Shown here: positions 1 to 8,623 of the stretch, one piece after another
Layout: each line of letters starts with the position of its first letter
Numbering within the stretch: the stretch's first letter is position 1
Assembly (NCBI GenBank): GCA_035503515.1
Contig: DATJTJ010000064.1
Coordinates: 1-64,000 of the forward strand
Origin: DAIDKA01 sp035503515
GTDB lineage: Bacteria > Pseudomonadota > Gammaproteobacteria > Steroidobacterales > Steroidobacteraceae
Direction: 5' to 3'
DNA: 64,000 bases
Program-made: the position numbers and the translations under genes
The notes under the pieces: model-generated
Database searches by the model: none
What the model was told of the DNA's origin: nothing
What the model saw: only the letters and a program-made list of their open reading frames with translations

Positions 1-94
1 CCGTGTGAGTTGGACCGCCAAGCATAGGCGGTAGCTGTACAAGCGGCGCTTCAAGTTGGAGTCGTCGTGGCGCCTCGGTAGGCGCAATCCGGTC

Positions 95-478
95 CTATCT
101 CAAACGCACCGCGCCATCGAGCTTAGCCAGGTCCCGGTCGAAAGTACCAAGCGGCAAGTGTCCCGCCTTGCGCGCGATCTCGAGAACGAGGCAGTCGGAG
201 AACCCGACTACGGGACGCTTCCTGAAGTGCTCCAAGGCACCGCCAACCACGTCCGCATCGTGCAGCGTCAGGTCCTTGTGATTCAGCAGCATCTCGACTG
301 CCGTCGCAATCTGCTCCGCGGTTCGTTCATAGACCGCATCGAGCACCCAGGCACTTTCCACCAGCACAAGATGTGATATCCAGGCTCCGCTGGCAACCAA
401 CTCCTCGGCTGCGCGAACCTGCTCGGGATCGTTACGCACAACGAGGCTGACGACCGCATTGGTGTCAACCGCGCGCAT
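95..478 (-). CDS. vapC: VapC-type PIN-domain ribonuclease toxin
   Basis: A 127-residue single PIN domain, the usual size for VapC. The acidic residues expected to bind the catalytic metal are present: Asp5 in the opening MRAVDTN, Glu41 in LVESAW, Asp95 in GFSDC and Asp114 in TFDRDL. PIN toxins cleave RNA in the cytoplasm and are neutralised by the antitoxin encoded just upstream. The start overlaps the 3' end of the antitoxin gene by 14 bases on the same strand, the normal antitoxin-then-toxin arrangement with coupled translation. The RNA target cannot be read from sequence. The family call is secure; activity is inferred from intact acidic residues. Confidence 0.93.
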   Translation of the reverse strand: MRAVDTNAVVSLVVRNDPEQVRAAEELVASGAWISHLVLVESAWVLDAVYERTAEQIATAVEMLLNHKDLTLHDADVVGGALEHFRKRPVVGFSDCLVLEIARKAGHLPLGTFDRDLAKLDGAVRLR

Positions 479-725
479 GCCGCTTGCGAATGTACTTCCG
501 AACCCCCTCCTTCACTTCTCCACCACTCGCCGTGGTCACCTTTTGCGGAAAGAGTGCACGGTGAATATCGTCGGACGTATAGCGTCCCGCTCTGCGCACG
601 ACCACTTCTTCATTCTGTTCGTCCCACTCGAGCACGGAGCCAGGACCGACGCCGAGCTTCTTACGAACCTCGGCTGGCACGGAGATCTGGCCTTGGGCGG
701 TCAACCTTGATTTTGCGAGCGTCAT
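465..725 (-). CDS. vapB: AbrB/SpoVT-family antitoxin (VapB-like)
   Basis: An 86-residue protein whose first half is a swapped-hairpin AbrB domain (SRLTAQGQISVPAEVRKKLG, then GSVLEWDE). This is the DNA-binding fold of many VapB and MazE antitoxins. The C-terminal third (VKEGVRKYIRKRHARG) is basic and probably wraps the toxin. It is first in a two-gene unit with the PIN toxin. Such antitoxins normally repress their own promoter, which would lie within about 190 bases upstream of position 725; I did not recognise a clear operator there. Confidence 0.9.
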   Translation of the reverse strand: MTLAKSRLTAQGQISVPAEVRKKLGVGPGSVLEWDEQNEEVVVRRAGRYTSDDIHRALFPQKVTTASGGEVKEGVRKYIRKRHARG

Positions 726-914
726 GAATTCCCTGACGGAGAGAAGACCTTTTCGCCCCTCTCAAGTTTATGATTTGATTGTTCAGATTGAATTCGCCGG
801 TCCAATCAATCTCAAGACGCTTCCCAACGCGGCAGTCGGTCCGCCAATGACCGATTTTGGAGGAGACGCGGAGGAGACAAAGGCCTCGCCGTGGAATGTA
901 CGTGCCGGATCAAG

Positions 915-2048
915 CTACTGCTGAAACTCCGGCGTCATGTCCTTGCAAGGCAACTTCTGGAACGGGACTTCCGAGAGGTACATGACGTCGTAACTCTCAT
1001 ACGGGGCCGCCAAGTACACCGGATCGGTGACCGAATAGTCGCGCCGCAGCGATGACTTCTGCGGATCGAACGTGAAGCGCTCGACGATGTGCAGCTGTTC
1101 GCTGTTGAGCGTGGGCGGCGACAGTACGCCCGCGGCAAATCCGACGGTATCCACGACCAGCGTATTGCCCTCCCAGTGACCGATCGAATGGCCGGCATAG
1201 CTCGGCGTGAGCCGATCCGGGTGCCTGGTCATGCCGAGGTGAATACGGCGCTCGAAGTTGTACAGACCGTACTGGATATCGATGACCTTCTCGCCGCTGG
1301 CAGTGGTCTTCTGCTCGAAATGGTTGATCGGCCAGTCCGCGGTCCAGTCCCGGATGAGGCTCGTGGGCTTGCAGGCGAACCACGGGTTGTCCTTCGGTGA
1401 TCGGTTTCTGAAGTTGGCGGCCGCCTTCTGGCCCTCAGCGGTGTACACGACTTTCGGCCGCGGCGGCTGGGTGGCCATCACCTGCTGCAGCGTGATCTTG
1501 CCGGCCGCGAACGCCGGCGAGAGACTCTTTGGAATCATCGAGCCATTGCCGCCGCTCGGGGGAACCGTGAGAACCAGCTGCTCCACGGCCCAGTCGCCAC
1601 TGATGTTCGGCTGACCATCGGCCAGGCGCAACGGACGCCTGGAGACATCGAGCGCCTGCGTCTGGAACTGTTGGTTGCGATTCACCACGGGTGCATCGCC
1701 GAGCTTGAAGTTCTCCGTGTAGCAGGCGTTGGGATCGGTGCGATGCGGGTGCCCGTCGATCTCGATGTGCATGCCCACCTTGAACATTTCGGGGGACCAG
1801 CCGGAACGCCTCATCAATCCGGCCGCTCGCATCTCGCACCTGATGTGCAACTTCTTGCCGGTTTCGTCGGTGACGTCGGCTTCCATATACGAGTGCGGAT
1901 TGATCAGGTGGATGTCGGTGAGGGTTCCGGACCAGTGCTTCGCCACGGCCATGTCGAATTGACCGAAACTATGGTGTCCCAGCGCCGGCGCGGCGATGGC
2001 GCCCAGGGTGGCTGCGAAAATGCTGGACCTGACAATCTTATGCGACAT
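915..2048 (-). CDS. Secreted DUF6152-containing protein with a C-terminal domain shared with the 7.7 kb gene
   Basis: 377 residues from an ATG at 2048, preceded by a G-rich ribosome-binding stretch (GGGGGGAG). The reading frame stays open a further 161 codons upstream, but the signal peptide (KIVRSSIFAATLGAIAAPALG) places the start here. Directly after it comes HHSFGQFDM, the hallmark of DUF6152, then INPHSY and a conserved first domain to about residue 110. The C-terminal half carries SIGHWEGNTLVVDTVGF, which recurs as SVGHWEGNFLISTAFGF in the protein at 7676-8620. Probably periplasmic; no enzymatic motif is visible and the function is unknown. It stands alone on its strand, divergent from the methyltransferase. 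Confidence 0.8.
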   Translation of the reverse strand: MSHKIVRSSIFAATLGAIAAPALGHHSFGQFDMAVAKHWSGTLTDIHLINPHSYMEADVTDETGKKLHIRCEMRAAGLMRRSGWSPEMFKVGMHIEIDGHPHRTDPNACYTENFKLGDAPVVNRNQQFQTQALDVSRRPLRLADGQPNISGDWAVEQLVLTVPPSGGNGSMIPKSLSPAFAAGKITLQQVMATQPPRPKVVYTAEGQKAAANFRNRSPKDNPWFACKPTSLIRDWTADWPINHFEQKTTASGEKVIDIQYGLYNFERRIHLGMTRHPDRLTPSYAGHSIGHWEGNTLVVDTVGFAAGVLSPPTLNSEQLHIVERFTFDPQKSSLRRDYSVTDPVYLAAPYESYDVMYLSEVPFQKLPCKDMTPEFQQ

Positions 2049-2369
2049 GGTCACTCCCCCCCGCATCGACAGTTCCTCAACGTTGAGTATAAGGCCCCCA
2101 GTGCCGCTCCAGGTCTGGATCCGTAAGGGCACAACGCCTTTTCTCCATCGACAAGCCATTGACGCAAAGGCATATTCGGCGATGGTCGCACACAGGGTTG
2201 GCGGCGGGCGTACCAATCGGTGACCTGATGCCGCGACGTGCCGGTCCTTGAAGATGGCGCTGCCCACCCTCGAGCCCCCCACAAGACCGCTGCGGTGCAT
2301 GGTAGCGCCGGCCGCGATGCGTTGGCGAATGCGAAATGCTAGCCTCGGGGCAGCAACCGGGACCCGCGC
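2049..2369. other. Intergenic region between divergent genes
   Basis: 321 bases separate the starts of the DUF6152 gene (minus) and the O-methyltransferase (plus). Both promoters should lie here. I see no convincing -35/-10 pair, palindrome or small gene. The minus frame remains open but its translation lacks conserved features. Confidence 0.5.
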
Positions 2370-3353
2370 ATGACCGACCGCCGCATCATCCAGGACCTCG
2401 CCGTCGCCTACTGGGCATCGCGCTGCCTGCATGTGATCGCCGAGTTCGGCATCGCCGATCTGCTCGGCGACCAACCGCAGAGCGCCCAGGCGCTGGCGCG
2501 GGCCAGCGGCACCCATGCGCAGAGTCTGCATCGCGTGCTGCGCTCACTCTGCAATCACGGCATCTTCACCCACGACGGTGAGACGTTCGCGCACAACGAG
2601 GCCTCGCGCGCGCTGCGCAGCGATGCGCCGGGCTCGATGCGTTCGCTGGCGCGCATGATGGGCCTGAAGATGCACTGGGATGCCTATCGGGAACTCGACG
2701 TCGGCTTGCGCACCGGGACCCCTGCAATAGGCTCGGTGCTCGAGGGCGGTCTGTTCGGCTATCTGCAGTCGCATCCCGAGATGGGACGCCTGTTCGACGA
2801 GGCCATGGCCGGCAAGTCCTTTTCCCAGGTCGCTGCAGTCCTTGGGGCCTACGACTTCTCCGCCTTCCGGGCCATCGGTGATATCGGCGGCGGACTCGGC
2901 CACATGCTCAACGGCGTGCTCGAGCGCAACCCGCAGGCGCACGGCATGCTGTTCGACCTGCCCGAGGTCATCGGCCACGCAAGCCGCGCGGCGCATCCGC
3001 GCATCGATTACCACGGGGGCGATTTTTTCAGGGATCCGATTCCGCCGTGTGATGCATACCTGCTGATGACCGTGCTCCACGACTGGTCCGACGAGCAGTC
3101 CATCGCCATCCTCAGGAACATCGCCGCAACTGCTCCCCCCGGGTCGAAAGTACTGATCATCGAGGGAGTGGTGCAGCCGGATGCACGCGATCAGTTCCTG
3201 CTGGATCTGGACATCGAAATGCTGGTGATGACCAGCGGGCGCGAGCGTACCCAGGCTGAATGGCAGGCCGTCTTGAGCGGAGCCGGCTTGCGGCTGTCAC
3301 GTCTGATCCCGGCCAACCCCGGGATAACGATCATCGAAGTGGAACCGGGCTGA
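2370..3353 (+). CDS. SAM-dependent O-methyltransferase (acetylserotonin O-methyltransferase-like family)
   Basis: 327 residues with the two-part layout of this family. An N-terminal winged-helix dimerisation domain (residues 1-90, including SLHRVLRSLCNHGIFTHDG) precedes a class I methyltransferase domain. The SAM-binding glycine loop is IGDIGGGLGHML, followed by LFDLPEVI, and the later LMTVLHDWSDEQSIAIL carries the histidine-aspartate pair typical of O-methyltransferases. The likely reaction is methylation of a phenolic or other hydroxyl of a small molecule. The next gene begins 6 bases after the stop, so the two are probably co-transcribed. Substrate unknown. Confidence 0.85.
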   Translation: MTDRRIIQDLAVAYWASRCLHVIAEFGIADLLGDQPQSAQALARASGTHAQSLHRVLRSLCNHGIFTHDGETFAHNEASRALRSDAPGSMRSLARMMGLKMHWDAYRELDVGLRTGTPAIGSVLEGGLFGYLQSHPEMGRLFDEAMAGKSFSQVAAVLGAYDFSAFRAIGDIGGGLGHMLNGVLERNPQAHGMLFDLPEVIGHASRAAHPRIDYHGGDFFRDPIPPCDAYLLMTVLHDWSDEQSIAILRNIAATAPPGSKVLIIEGVVQPDARDQFLLDLDIEMLVMTSGRERTQAEWQAVLSGAGLRLSRLIPANPGITIIEVEPG

Positions 3354-3359
3354 AGGCAC

Positions 3360-5117
3360 GTGCCGACGGATGCACCTGCGGTTGCCGTGCCCTTTGCGGA
3401 ACACGTCGCACTGCTGCAATTGTTCATCGAGCAACGCGACCAGCTGGTCGGGCGGCTCGAGTCGCTGCTGAATGCCCAACGCAGGCCGCCCGCCTGGCTT
3501 CAGGATGGCGCCCTGCTGTCGAGGCTCATCGAGGAGTGCTTCTTCTCAGTGCCGGGGCTGCCTGCGCAGCAGGCCTCGCTGCGGGGTCAGCTGCAGCAGG
3601 TGCATTGGGCGAGCGGCTTCCGGCCCCGCGACATGCCCGGACTGCACAACGATCTCGTCGATCCGGGACAGATGATGATGCGCGCCTTCCATCTGTGGCG
3701 GCAGACGCGCTGGCCCGGCCGCAATGGCCGCCTGCGCTACGCGCACACGCTGTTCAGTCTGTATCTGCTGCGCGCACTGGAACTCCTGGTCATGCGCATC
3801 TGGGATGCCGGAGCGAGCGTCGCGGGACAGCGGCTGGGGCAGGTGCAGTCGGTACTGGATCACCTGTGGGTCGGCATCGCGCCGGATCAGCCGGTGCTGC
3901 TGCGCGATGCCCGGTGGTTGTTTCCCCTGGCGCAAAGTCCGACGACCAACGAGCTGGGGCCCTATTTCGACGTACTCGAACACATCGCCGGTTCACTGAC
4001 ACCGGAGGACCGCCTCGAGATCCACCGGGCCGCCGTCGTGATGGCCGGCGGCCACCTGCGCTCGCAGTTGCGTCACTACCTCATGAACAGGCATGTCTGC
4101 CTCGATGAGCACGGCCTGGTCCTCACGTCCCGTAATTCCAATGCCCTGGATTTCGCGATGCTGGTCCAGGGGCTCGTGCCGCTGCTGCAAGCCTATGAGG
4201 ACGCCTGCCGCGGCACCGATGCGGAGCCGCGCCTGCGTTTGGCAAGCGCCATATGCCAGGGCATCTGCGTGGATCCGGAACTGTTCGTGAACCGCACCGA
4301 CCTTCTGGCGCCCTACACCATGATCGAGCACCTGTTCGTGACGACGGACGCGCAGGGGCGCGGCTGTTATTCGCATCAGGGAAAACGGCATGTGGCACTG
4401 CTGCAGGAATACGCCGAACGGATCGGCCAACAATCGGTGCAGCTGCTGGAGGATTGCCCGCGCTTCGAACCGCTTGCCGGATGCTACTCACCGTATGGCC
4501 TCATTTACGGTTTTTCATCCAACATCACCGAGCACATTGCACTGAAGAGCCTGCACAGCGGAACCGGGACGCCATTCACCCTGGAGGATGTCTTCAGTGA
4601 CGGCGACGCCGGACGACTGGCCTGGGTCAACGGCTGGCGCAAGCTTCCCCACATCACCGAGGGCGTGCAGCAGCTGTTCGAATACCCGCAGCAGTTTGCG
4701 CAGGACATCCACGACCGCCTGGAGCAGGCATTGCGCAAACGCGTGGCCCAGCCCGGTGATCGTGGGCGCACCGGGCGGCTGCACATCCAGTCCGGCGGCC
4801 GACCGCAAGGCGGTGTCGATGCCGACGAGATCCCCGCACTGCCCGCCCGATACATCGGGTCCTCGGACCCGGCGCGCGTGGCCGCGCAGCAGGCCCATCA
4901 CCAGGACCCGGATCAGCTGCAGCGCGACCGTCAGGAAGGCATGTTCCTCCTCAGCTACGGCACCCCCGGCGGCTGCGTTGCGATCAGCAAGGACGTGCTG
5001 ACCGACGTGCTGGGAGAGGGCCGCGATGCGAGCATCGCGGGCCTGCCGGCACCGGTCGCGGACGCACTGATACTGATGTGCCGCGGGCTGGCCGTCGCGG
5101 AACCCAACCGTCACTAG
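3360..5117 (+). CDS. Large protein of unknown function paired with the O-methyltransferase
   Basis: 585 residues from a GTG start 6 bases after the methyltransferase stop. I do not recognise the family. The protein is soluble, with no signal peptide or convincing membrane segment, and is rich in predicted helix. Conspicuous stretches are GLHNDLVDPGQMMMRAFHLW (about residue 100), FSLYLLRALELLVMRIWDAG, YSHQGKRHVALLQEYAERIG and CYSPYGLIYGFSSNITEHIA in the second half. The C-terminal end (GMFLLSYGTPGGCVAISKDV) looks like a separate small domain after a polar, probably disordered linker. The tight spacing suggests it acts with the methyltransferase, for example on a shared substrate. It is clearly a gene: long, unbroken and codon-consistent. 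Confidence 0.75.
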   Translation: MPTDAPAVAVPFAEHVALLQLFIEQRDQLVGRLESLLNAQRRPPAWLQDGALLSRLIEECFFSVPGLPAQQASLRGQLQQVHWASGFRPRDMPGLHNDLVDPGQMMMRAFHLWRQTRWPGRNGRLRYAHTLFSLYLLRALELLVMRIWDAGASVAGQRLGQVQSVLDHLWVGIAPDQPVLLRDARWLFPLAQSPTTNELGPYFDVLEHIAGSLTPEDRLEIHRAAVVMAGGHLRSQLRHYLMNRHVCLDEHGLVLTSRNSNALDFAMLVQGLVPLLQAYEDACRGTDAEPRLRLASAICQGICVDPELFVNRTDLLAPYTMIEHLFVTTDAQGRGCYSHQGKRHVALLQEYAERIGQQSVQLLEDCPRFEPLAGCYSPYGLIYGFSSNITEHIALKSLHSGTGTPFTLEDVFSDGDAGRLAWVNGWRKLPHITEGVQQLFEYPQQFAQDIHDRLEQALRKRVAQPGDRGRTGRLHIQSGGRPQGGVDADEIPALPARYIGSSDPARVAAQQAHHQDPDQLQRDRQEGMFLLSYGTPGGCVAISKDVLTDVLGEGRDASIAGLPAPVADALILMCRGLAVAEPNRH

Positions 5118-5136
5118 CCTGTGCGGCGACGGGATT

Positions 5137-5994
5137 TCATTGCTGGCGCGGCGGTGGGGTGCTGCCGCGGAAATCCTTCTGCAGCAGATGCGTCAGGGTA
5201 TGAACGTAACGCAGTTTGCCGTTCTCGATGCGGAACAGATGGCTGTCCGCGGCACCGCTGCCGCCGTTGGGGGAGCCGGCGCCGAAGGTGCAGTACACCG
5301 ACACGGTACCCAGGATTTCGTCCACGACGAACTTGCGGTTCACGATGTTGACGCCGCCCGGAACGCCCGATTCGCAGGTATCCGCCGGTGAGCCCTTGCC
5401 CGTGTAGGCACCGCCCTCGGTGCGCTCACAGGGATAACCCCAGGGCACCAAGTCAGTGCGCTTCTCCAGGAATGCGTCCAGATAGGCATTCGCCGCGGCG
5501 ACCAAGGCACCGCGTGGAGTGCGCTTCTCGGCCGGAATCGGGTCCCAGTTCTCGCTGGAGGAATACTTCAGGTACGCATCCGCGTTGAACAGCCAGTAGC
5601 CGGTGGTCGTCCACAACACCTCCACCTCGGCGATCTTGTCGTGATTGACCCGCAGGCGCGTGCTGAATACGTACGGCGCCGCCTTGTTCGTGACGATCGA
5701 TTCGGTGATGGTCTGGCAGGTGTCCGTATCGAGGAAACTGCGGTGGTGATCGATCTTCATCGGCTTGGTCAAGAAGCCCTTCTGGATGTCTGCGGCAGCC
5801 ATGTTCTCCCAATAGCCGACGCCCTTCGCCAGCGGCAGGCCCGACAGGTCGCCCTTGGCCTGGGCCGCAAGGTAGAGGTCGACCGCCTGCTGCAGGCCGC
5901 TGCGACCACAGGACACCTCCGCGTGGCTCACTGCGGGCAGGAGCAAGGCGGCGCACAAAATGGAATGGAGGCCGGCGAGAGTGCTGCGCTTCAT
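5137..5994 (-). CDS. Secreted protein of unknown function (possible DUF8021/NTF2-like fold)
   Basis: 285 residues with a clear Sec signal peptide (hydrophobic LHSILCAALLLPAVSHA, cleavage near residue 25). The mature part has several cysteines (CGRSG, DTCQT, PCERT, DTCESG, VYCTF) that could form periplasmic disulfides. Its end, VVDEILGTVSVYCTF followed by DSHLFRIENGKLRYVHTLTH, resembles the DUF8021 family seen mostly in fungi and some bacteria. That resemblance is from memory and moderate. No catalytic residue is evident. It is transcribed away from the aldehyde dehydrogenase across a 140-base divergent gap. Confidence 0.65.
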   Translation of the reverse strand: MKRSTLAGLHSILCAALLLPAVSHAEVSCGRSGLQQAVDLYLAAQAKGDLSGLPLAKGVGYWENMAAADIQKGFLTKPMKIDHHRSFLDTDTCQTITESIVTNKAAPYVFSTRLRVNHDKIAEVEVLWTTTGYWLFNADAYLKYSSSENWDPIPAEKRTPRGALVAAANAYLDAFLEKRTDLVPWGYPCERTEGGAYTGKGSPADTCESGVPGGVNIVNRKFVVDEILGTVSVYCTFGAGSPNGGSGAADSHLFRIENGKLRYVHTLTHLLQKDFRGSTPPPRQQ

Positions 5995-6134
5995 AAAAGA
6001 TCCCCTGTTGACGATTCATCATGTTTTTTGACGATGCTGAATGTGGCTAGGCTAGCAGGTCCGGTGCTCCGGAAAAATGCAAAATCTGCTAGGATCCGAC
6101 CCCTCCGTTGACCGGTCACCAAAGGCGTCGAGCA

Positions 6135-7616
6135 ATGTCAAACGCAATTACCACGGCTCTCTACATCGGGGGCAAGGAACGGCAAACCGCGCAGAAGATG
6201 GCGATCGCCGATCCCGCGAAGCCGGGTGTGATCGTCGGTCAGGCCGCCGCCGCGACGACGCAGGACGTGAGCGATGCCGTCGCCGCCGCCAAAGGTGCCT
6301 ATCCGGCCTGGGCGGCACTGACACCGCAGAAGCGCGCCGAAAAAATGCTGGCTGCGCTCGGTGGCATTGCCGAGAACCGCGACGATGATGCGGCCATCCT
6401 CTCACAGGAGAACGGCAAGGTCCGCTTCGAGGCCTGGGTCGATTCGCTGGTGCTGGAGCTGCGCTGGAAACTCGCGTTGAGTCATGCCGACGAAGTCGAC
6501 GCCTCGAAGGTCCTGCCGCCCGTGCATGGGGCCATCCCGGTGCAGACCACCGTCGCCTACCAGCCCCTGGGCGTGGTCACGATCATCGTGCCGTTCAACT
6601 GGCCGGTCGCCATCCTCGGCGCCGCACTGCCGCATGCCCTGCTGGCCGGCAATACCGTCATCGTGAAGCCGCCGCTGACCGCGCCGCTGGCCACGGCCCG
6701 GATCGTGCAGCGCATTGCCGAACAGCTGCCGCCCGGCGTACTGAACGTCGTGACCGGCCCGGATGCCAACATGAGCGCGCTGATCCGCAATCCCGACGTG
6801 GCGAAGGTCTGCTTCACCGGTTCGGTGAACGGCGGCAAGAAGATGATGGAACTGGCCTCCCACAGCCTCACCCGGGTGACCCTGGAACTGGGCGGCAACG
6901 ATGCGGCGATCATTCTCAAGGATGCCATCCTCGATGACGTCCACCTCGACCGGCTGTACGCCGCCATCTACGACACCACCGGCCAGATCTGCATGAACGC
7001 CAAGCGGCTGTTCGTGCACAAGTCGCGCGTCGACGAAGTCGTCAAGGGACTGTCCGCCCGATTGGAAAAAGTGCAGCTCGGGTACGGCCTCGACAAGGGC
7101 ACCACCATGGGCCCACTGCACTCGCCGGCGCAGAAGACGTTCGTCGACAGCCTGATCAGGGAAGCCAAGGACTCCGGCGCCCGGGTGCTGGAATTCGGCG
7201 AGCTGCCCGGCGGCGACATGAAAGGGGGCAACTTCGTCCGCCCGGCCATCGTCGTCAATCCGAAACTGACGCTGCGCGTGGTCACCGAAGAGCAGTTCGG
7301 ACCGGTGATTCCGGTCATTCCATTCGAGACCGACGAGGAAGCGGTCCGCATGGCGAATGACAGCTGGGCGGGCCTGGCCGGCTCGGTCTGGACGGCGGAT
7401 CCGCAGACGGCCAACCGCGTGGGCAGCCAGATGGTCTGCGGGTACGTGTGGGTCAACGATCACGGCGCGACCCGCCTGGACCTGCGCGCACCGTTCGGCG
7501 GCATGAAAGCCTCGGGAATCGGTCGCGAGCAGGGGATCGAGGGCATCCGTGCCTTCCAGGACACCCGCTCCATCGCCCATCTGGACGCCGCGGCGCTGGC
7601 ATCCATGGCCCACTAG
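6135..7616 (+). CDS. NAD(P)-dependent aldehyde dehydrogenase
   Basis: 493 residues from ATG 6135 (an in-frame start 27 bases upstream lacks a better ribosome site). Family signatures are intact: the cofactor-binding IVPFNWPVAILG, the general base Glu251 in TLELGGND, the catalytic Cys286 in GQICMNAKR, and the C-terminal EEQFGPVIPV and PFGGMKASGIGREQG. The enzyme oxidises an aldehyde to the acid in the cytoplasm. The AlkG/coniferyl-type tail suits aromatic aldehydes, but the substrate is not readable. In this context it is a candidate for oxidising an aldehyde from side-chain oxidation of lignin-type phenols. It is divergent from the secreted protein at 5.1-6.0 kb and followed by a second secreted protein. 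Confidence 0.9.
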   Translation: MSNAITTALYIGGKERQTAQKMAIADPAKPGVIVGQAAAATTQDVSDAVAAAKGAYPAWAALTPQKRAEKMLAALGGIAENRDDDAAILSQENGKVRFEAWVDSLVLELRWKLALSHADEVDASKVLPPVHGAIPVQTTVAYQPLGVVTIIVPFNWPVAILGAALPHALLAGNTVIVKPPLTAPLATARIVQRIAEQLPPGVLNVVTGPDANMSALIRNPDVAKVCFTGSVNGGKKMMELASHSLTRVTLELGGNDAAIILKDAILDDVHLDRLYAAIYDTTGQICMNAKRLFVHKSRVDEVVKGLSARLEKVQLGYGLDKGTTMGPLHSPAQKTFVDSLIREAKDSGARVLEFGELPGGDMKGGNFVRPAIVVNPKLTLRVVTEEQFGPVIPVIPFETDEEAVRMANDSWAGLAGSVWTADPQTANRVGSQMVCGYVWVNDHGATRLDLRAPFGGMKASGIGREQGIEGIRAFQDTRSIAHLDAAALASMAH

Positions 7617-7675
7617 GGGGGCGCGCCAGGCGCGCCGCGGTGGCGAGGACCCCCCGCAGCGATTGGAGAAGGTCC

Positions 7676-8620
7676 GTGTTGAACTCGACCCGCGCCACCG
7701 GCGCATTGCTGATGCTCTGTGCGAGCCTGGCGCTCGCGCAGAGTGCACCGCCCGCCGCGAAGAAATCCGCAGCGGCGGGGGACGGGCAAACCGATCTGAT
7801 CGGCCGACCGGTGGATCTTGATCTGTCCAGGGGAGTCCAGGCACCGCCGCGCGACACCTCCAGGCTGCCCACCACTTTCGCGGGAGCGGCGAAAACCCAG
7901 CCCGTCAATCCGAACTGGGGCAAGGTCGCCTACAAGCCCAGGAGCCGTCGCGACCTCACGGGCATCTGGATCAATCAGGGCGGCATCGGCTGGACCCCCG
8001 GCGTGCCTCCCGGGCCCCAGCAGCATCCGCCGCTCACGCCGGCCTATGCAAAGCTGTTCGCGCAGCATCTCGCGGATGCCGCGGCCGGCAGGCCCACCGG
8101 GGATCCCACCGCCTCCTGCCTGCCGCCGGGCATGCCGCGCGTCATGACCATGACCTACCCCATGGAGATCACCATGGGGCCCGACCGGATCATGATCTAC
8201 GCGGAGTGGGACGAGCAGGTGCGCCGGATCTTCACCGACGGCCGGCCTCTGGATGCCGATCCGGATCCCACGTTCAACGGGCAGTCGGTCGGTCACTGGG
8301 AGGGCAACTTCCTGATCTCCACCGCGTTCGGTTTTCGCCTGGAGACCAACATGGAGTCCTCCGGATTGCCCAAGAGCGACAAGGCCATCGCCTACGAGCG
8401 GATCTGGCTGGCCGATGACGATACCCTGCGGGATGAGTTCACACTCGTGGATCCGGTCGCCCTGACGCGGCCCTGGACCGTCACCAAGACCTTCAGGCGG
8501 GCGCCGCCGGACTTCGAGATCGAGCCGTACGTGTGCCTGGAAAACAATCGCAATCCGATCACGCCCGATGGCAGCATCCACGTGATCCTGCAGACCGGGG
8601 ACAAGCAGCGGATCGATTGA
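7676..8620 (+). CDS. Secreted protein of unknown function sharing a C-terminal domain with the 0.9 kb gene
   Basis: 314 residues from a GTG at 7676 with GGAG seven bases upstream; this start gives a normal signal peptide (RATGALLMLCASLALAQS). The body includes LTGIWINQGGIGWTPG and TYPMEITMGPDRIMIYAEWDEQVRRIF, then SVGHWEGNFLISTAFGF, parallel to SIGHWEGNTLVVDTVGF in the DUF6152 protein. Such proteins are frequent near TonB receptors in environmental proteobacteria and have no assigned function. It ends 3 bases before the convergent sensor kinase. Confidence 0.75.
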   Translation: MLNSTRATGALLMLCASLALAQSAPPAAKKSAAAGDGQTDLIGRPVDLDLSRGVQAPPRDTSRLPTTFAGAAKTQPVNPNWGKVAYKPRSRRDLTGIWINQGGIGWTPGVPPGPQQHPPLTPAYAKLFAQHLADAAAGRPTGDPTASCLPPGMPRVMTMTYPMEITMGPDRIMIYAEWDEQVRRIFTDGRPLDADPDPTFNGQSVGHWEGNFLISTAFGFRLETNMESSGLPKSDKAIAYERIWLADDDTLRDEFTLVDPVALTRPWTVTKTFRRAPPDFEIEPYVCLENNRNPITPDGSIHVILQTGDKQRID

Positions 8621-8623
8621 CGG

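Noticed and set aside
724..924. 66-codon plus-strand frame between the antitoxin and the DUF6152 gene
   Set aside because: No ribosome site, no recognisable motif, and it covers the likely antitoxin promoter.
2049..2531. N-terminal extension of the DUF6152 gene
   Set aside because: The signal peptide and ribosome site at 2048 mark the start, and the extension would run into the divergent methyltransferase gene.
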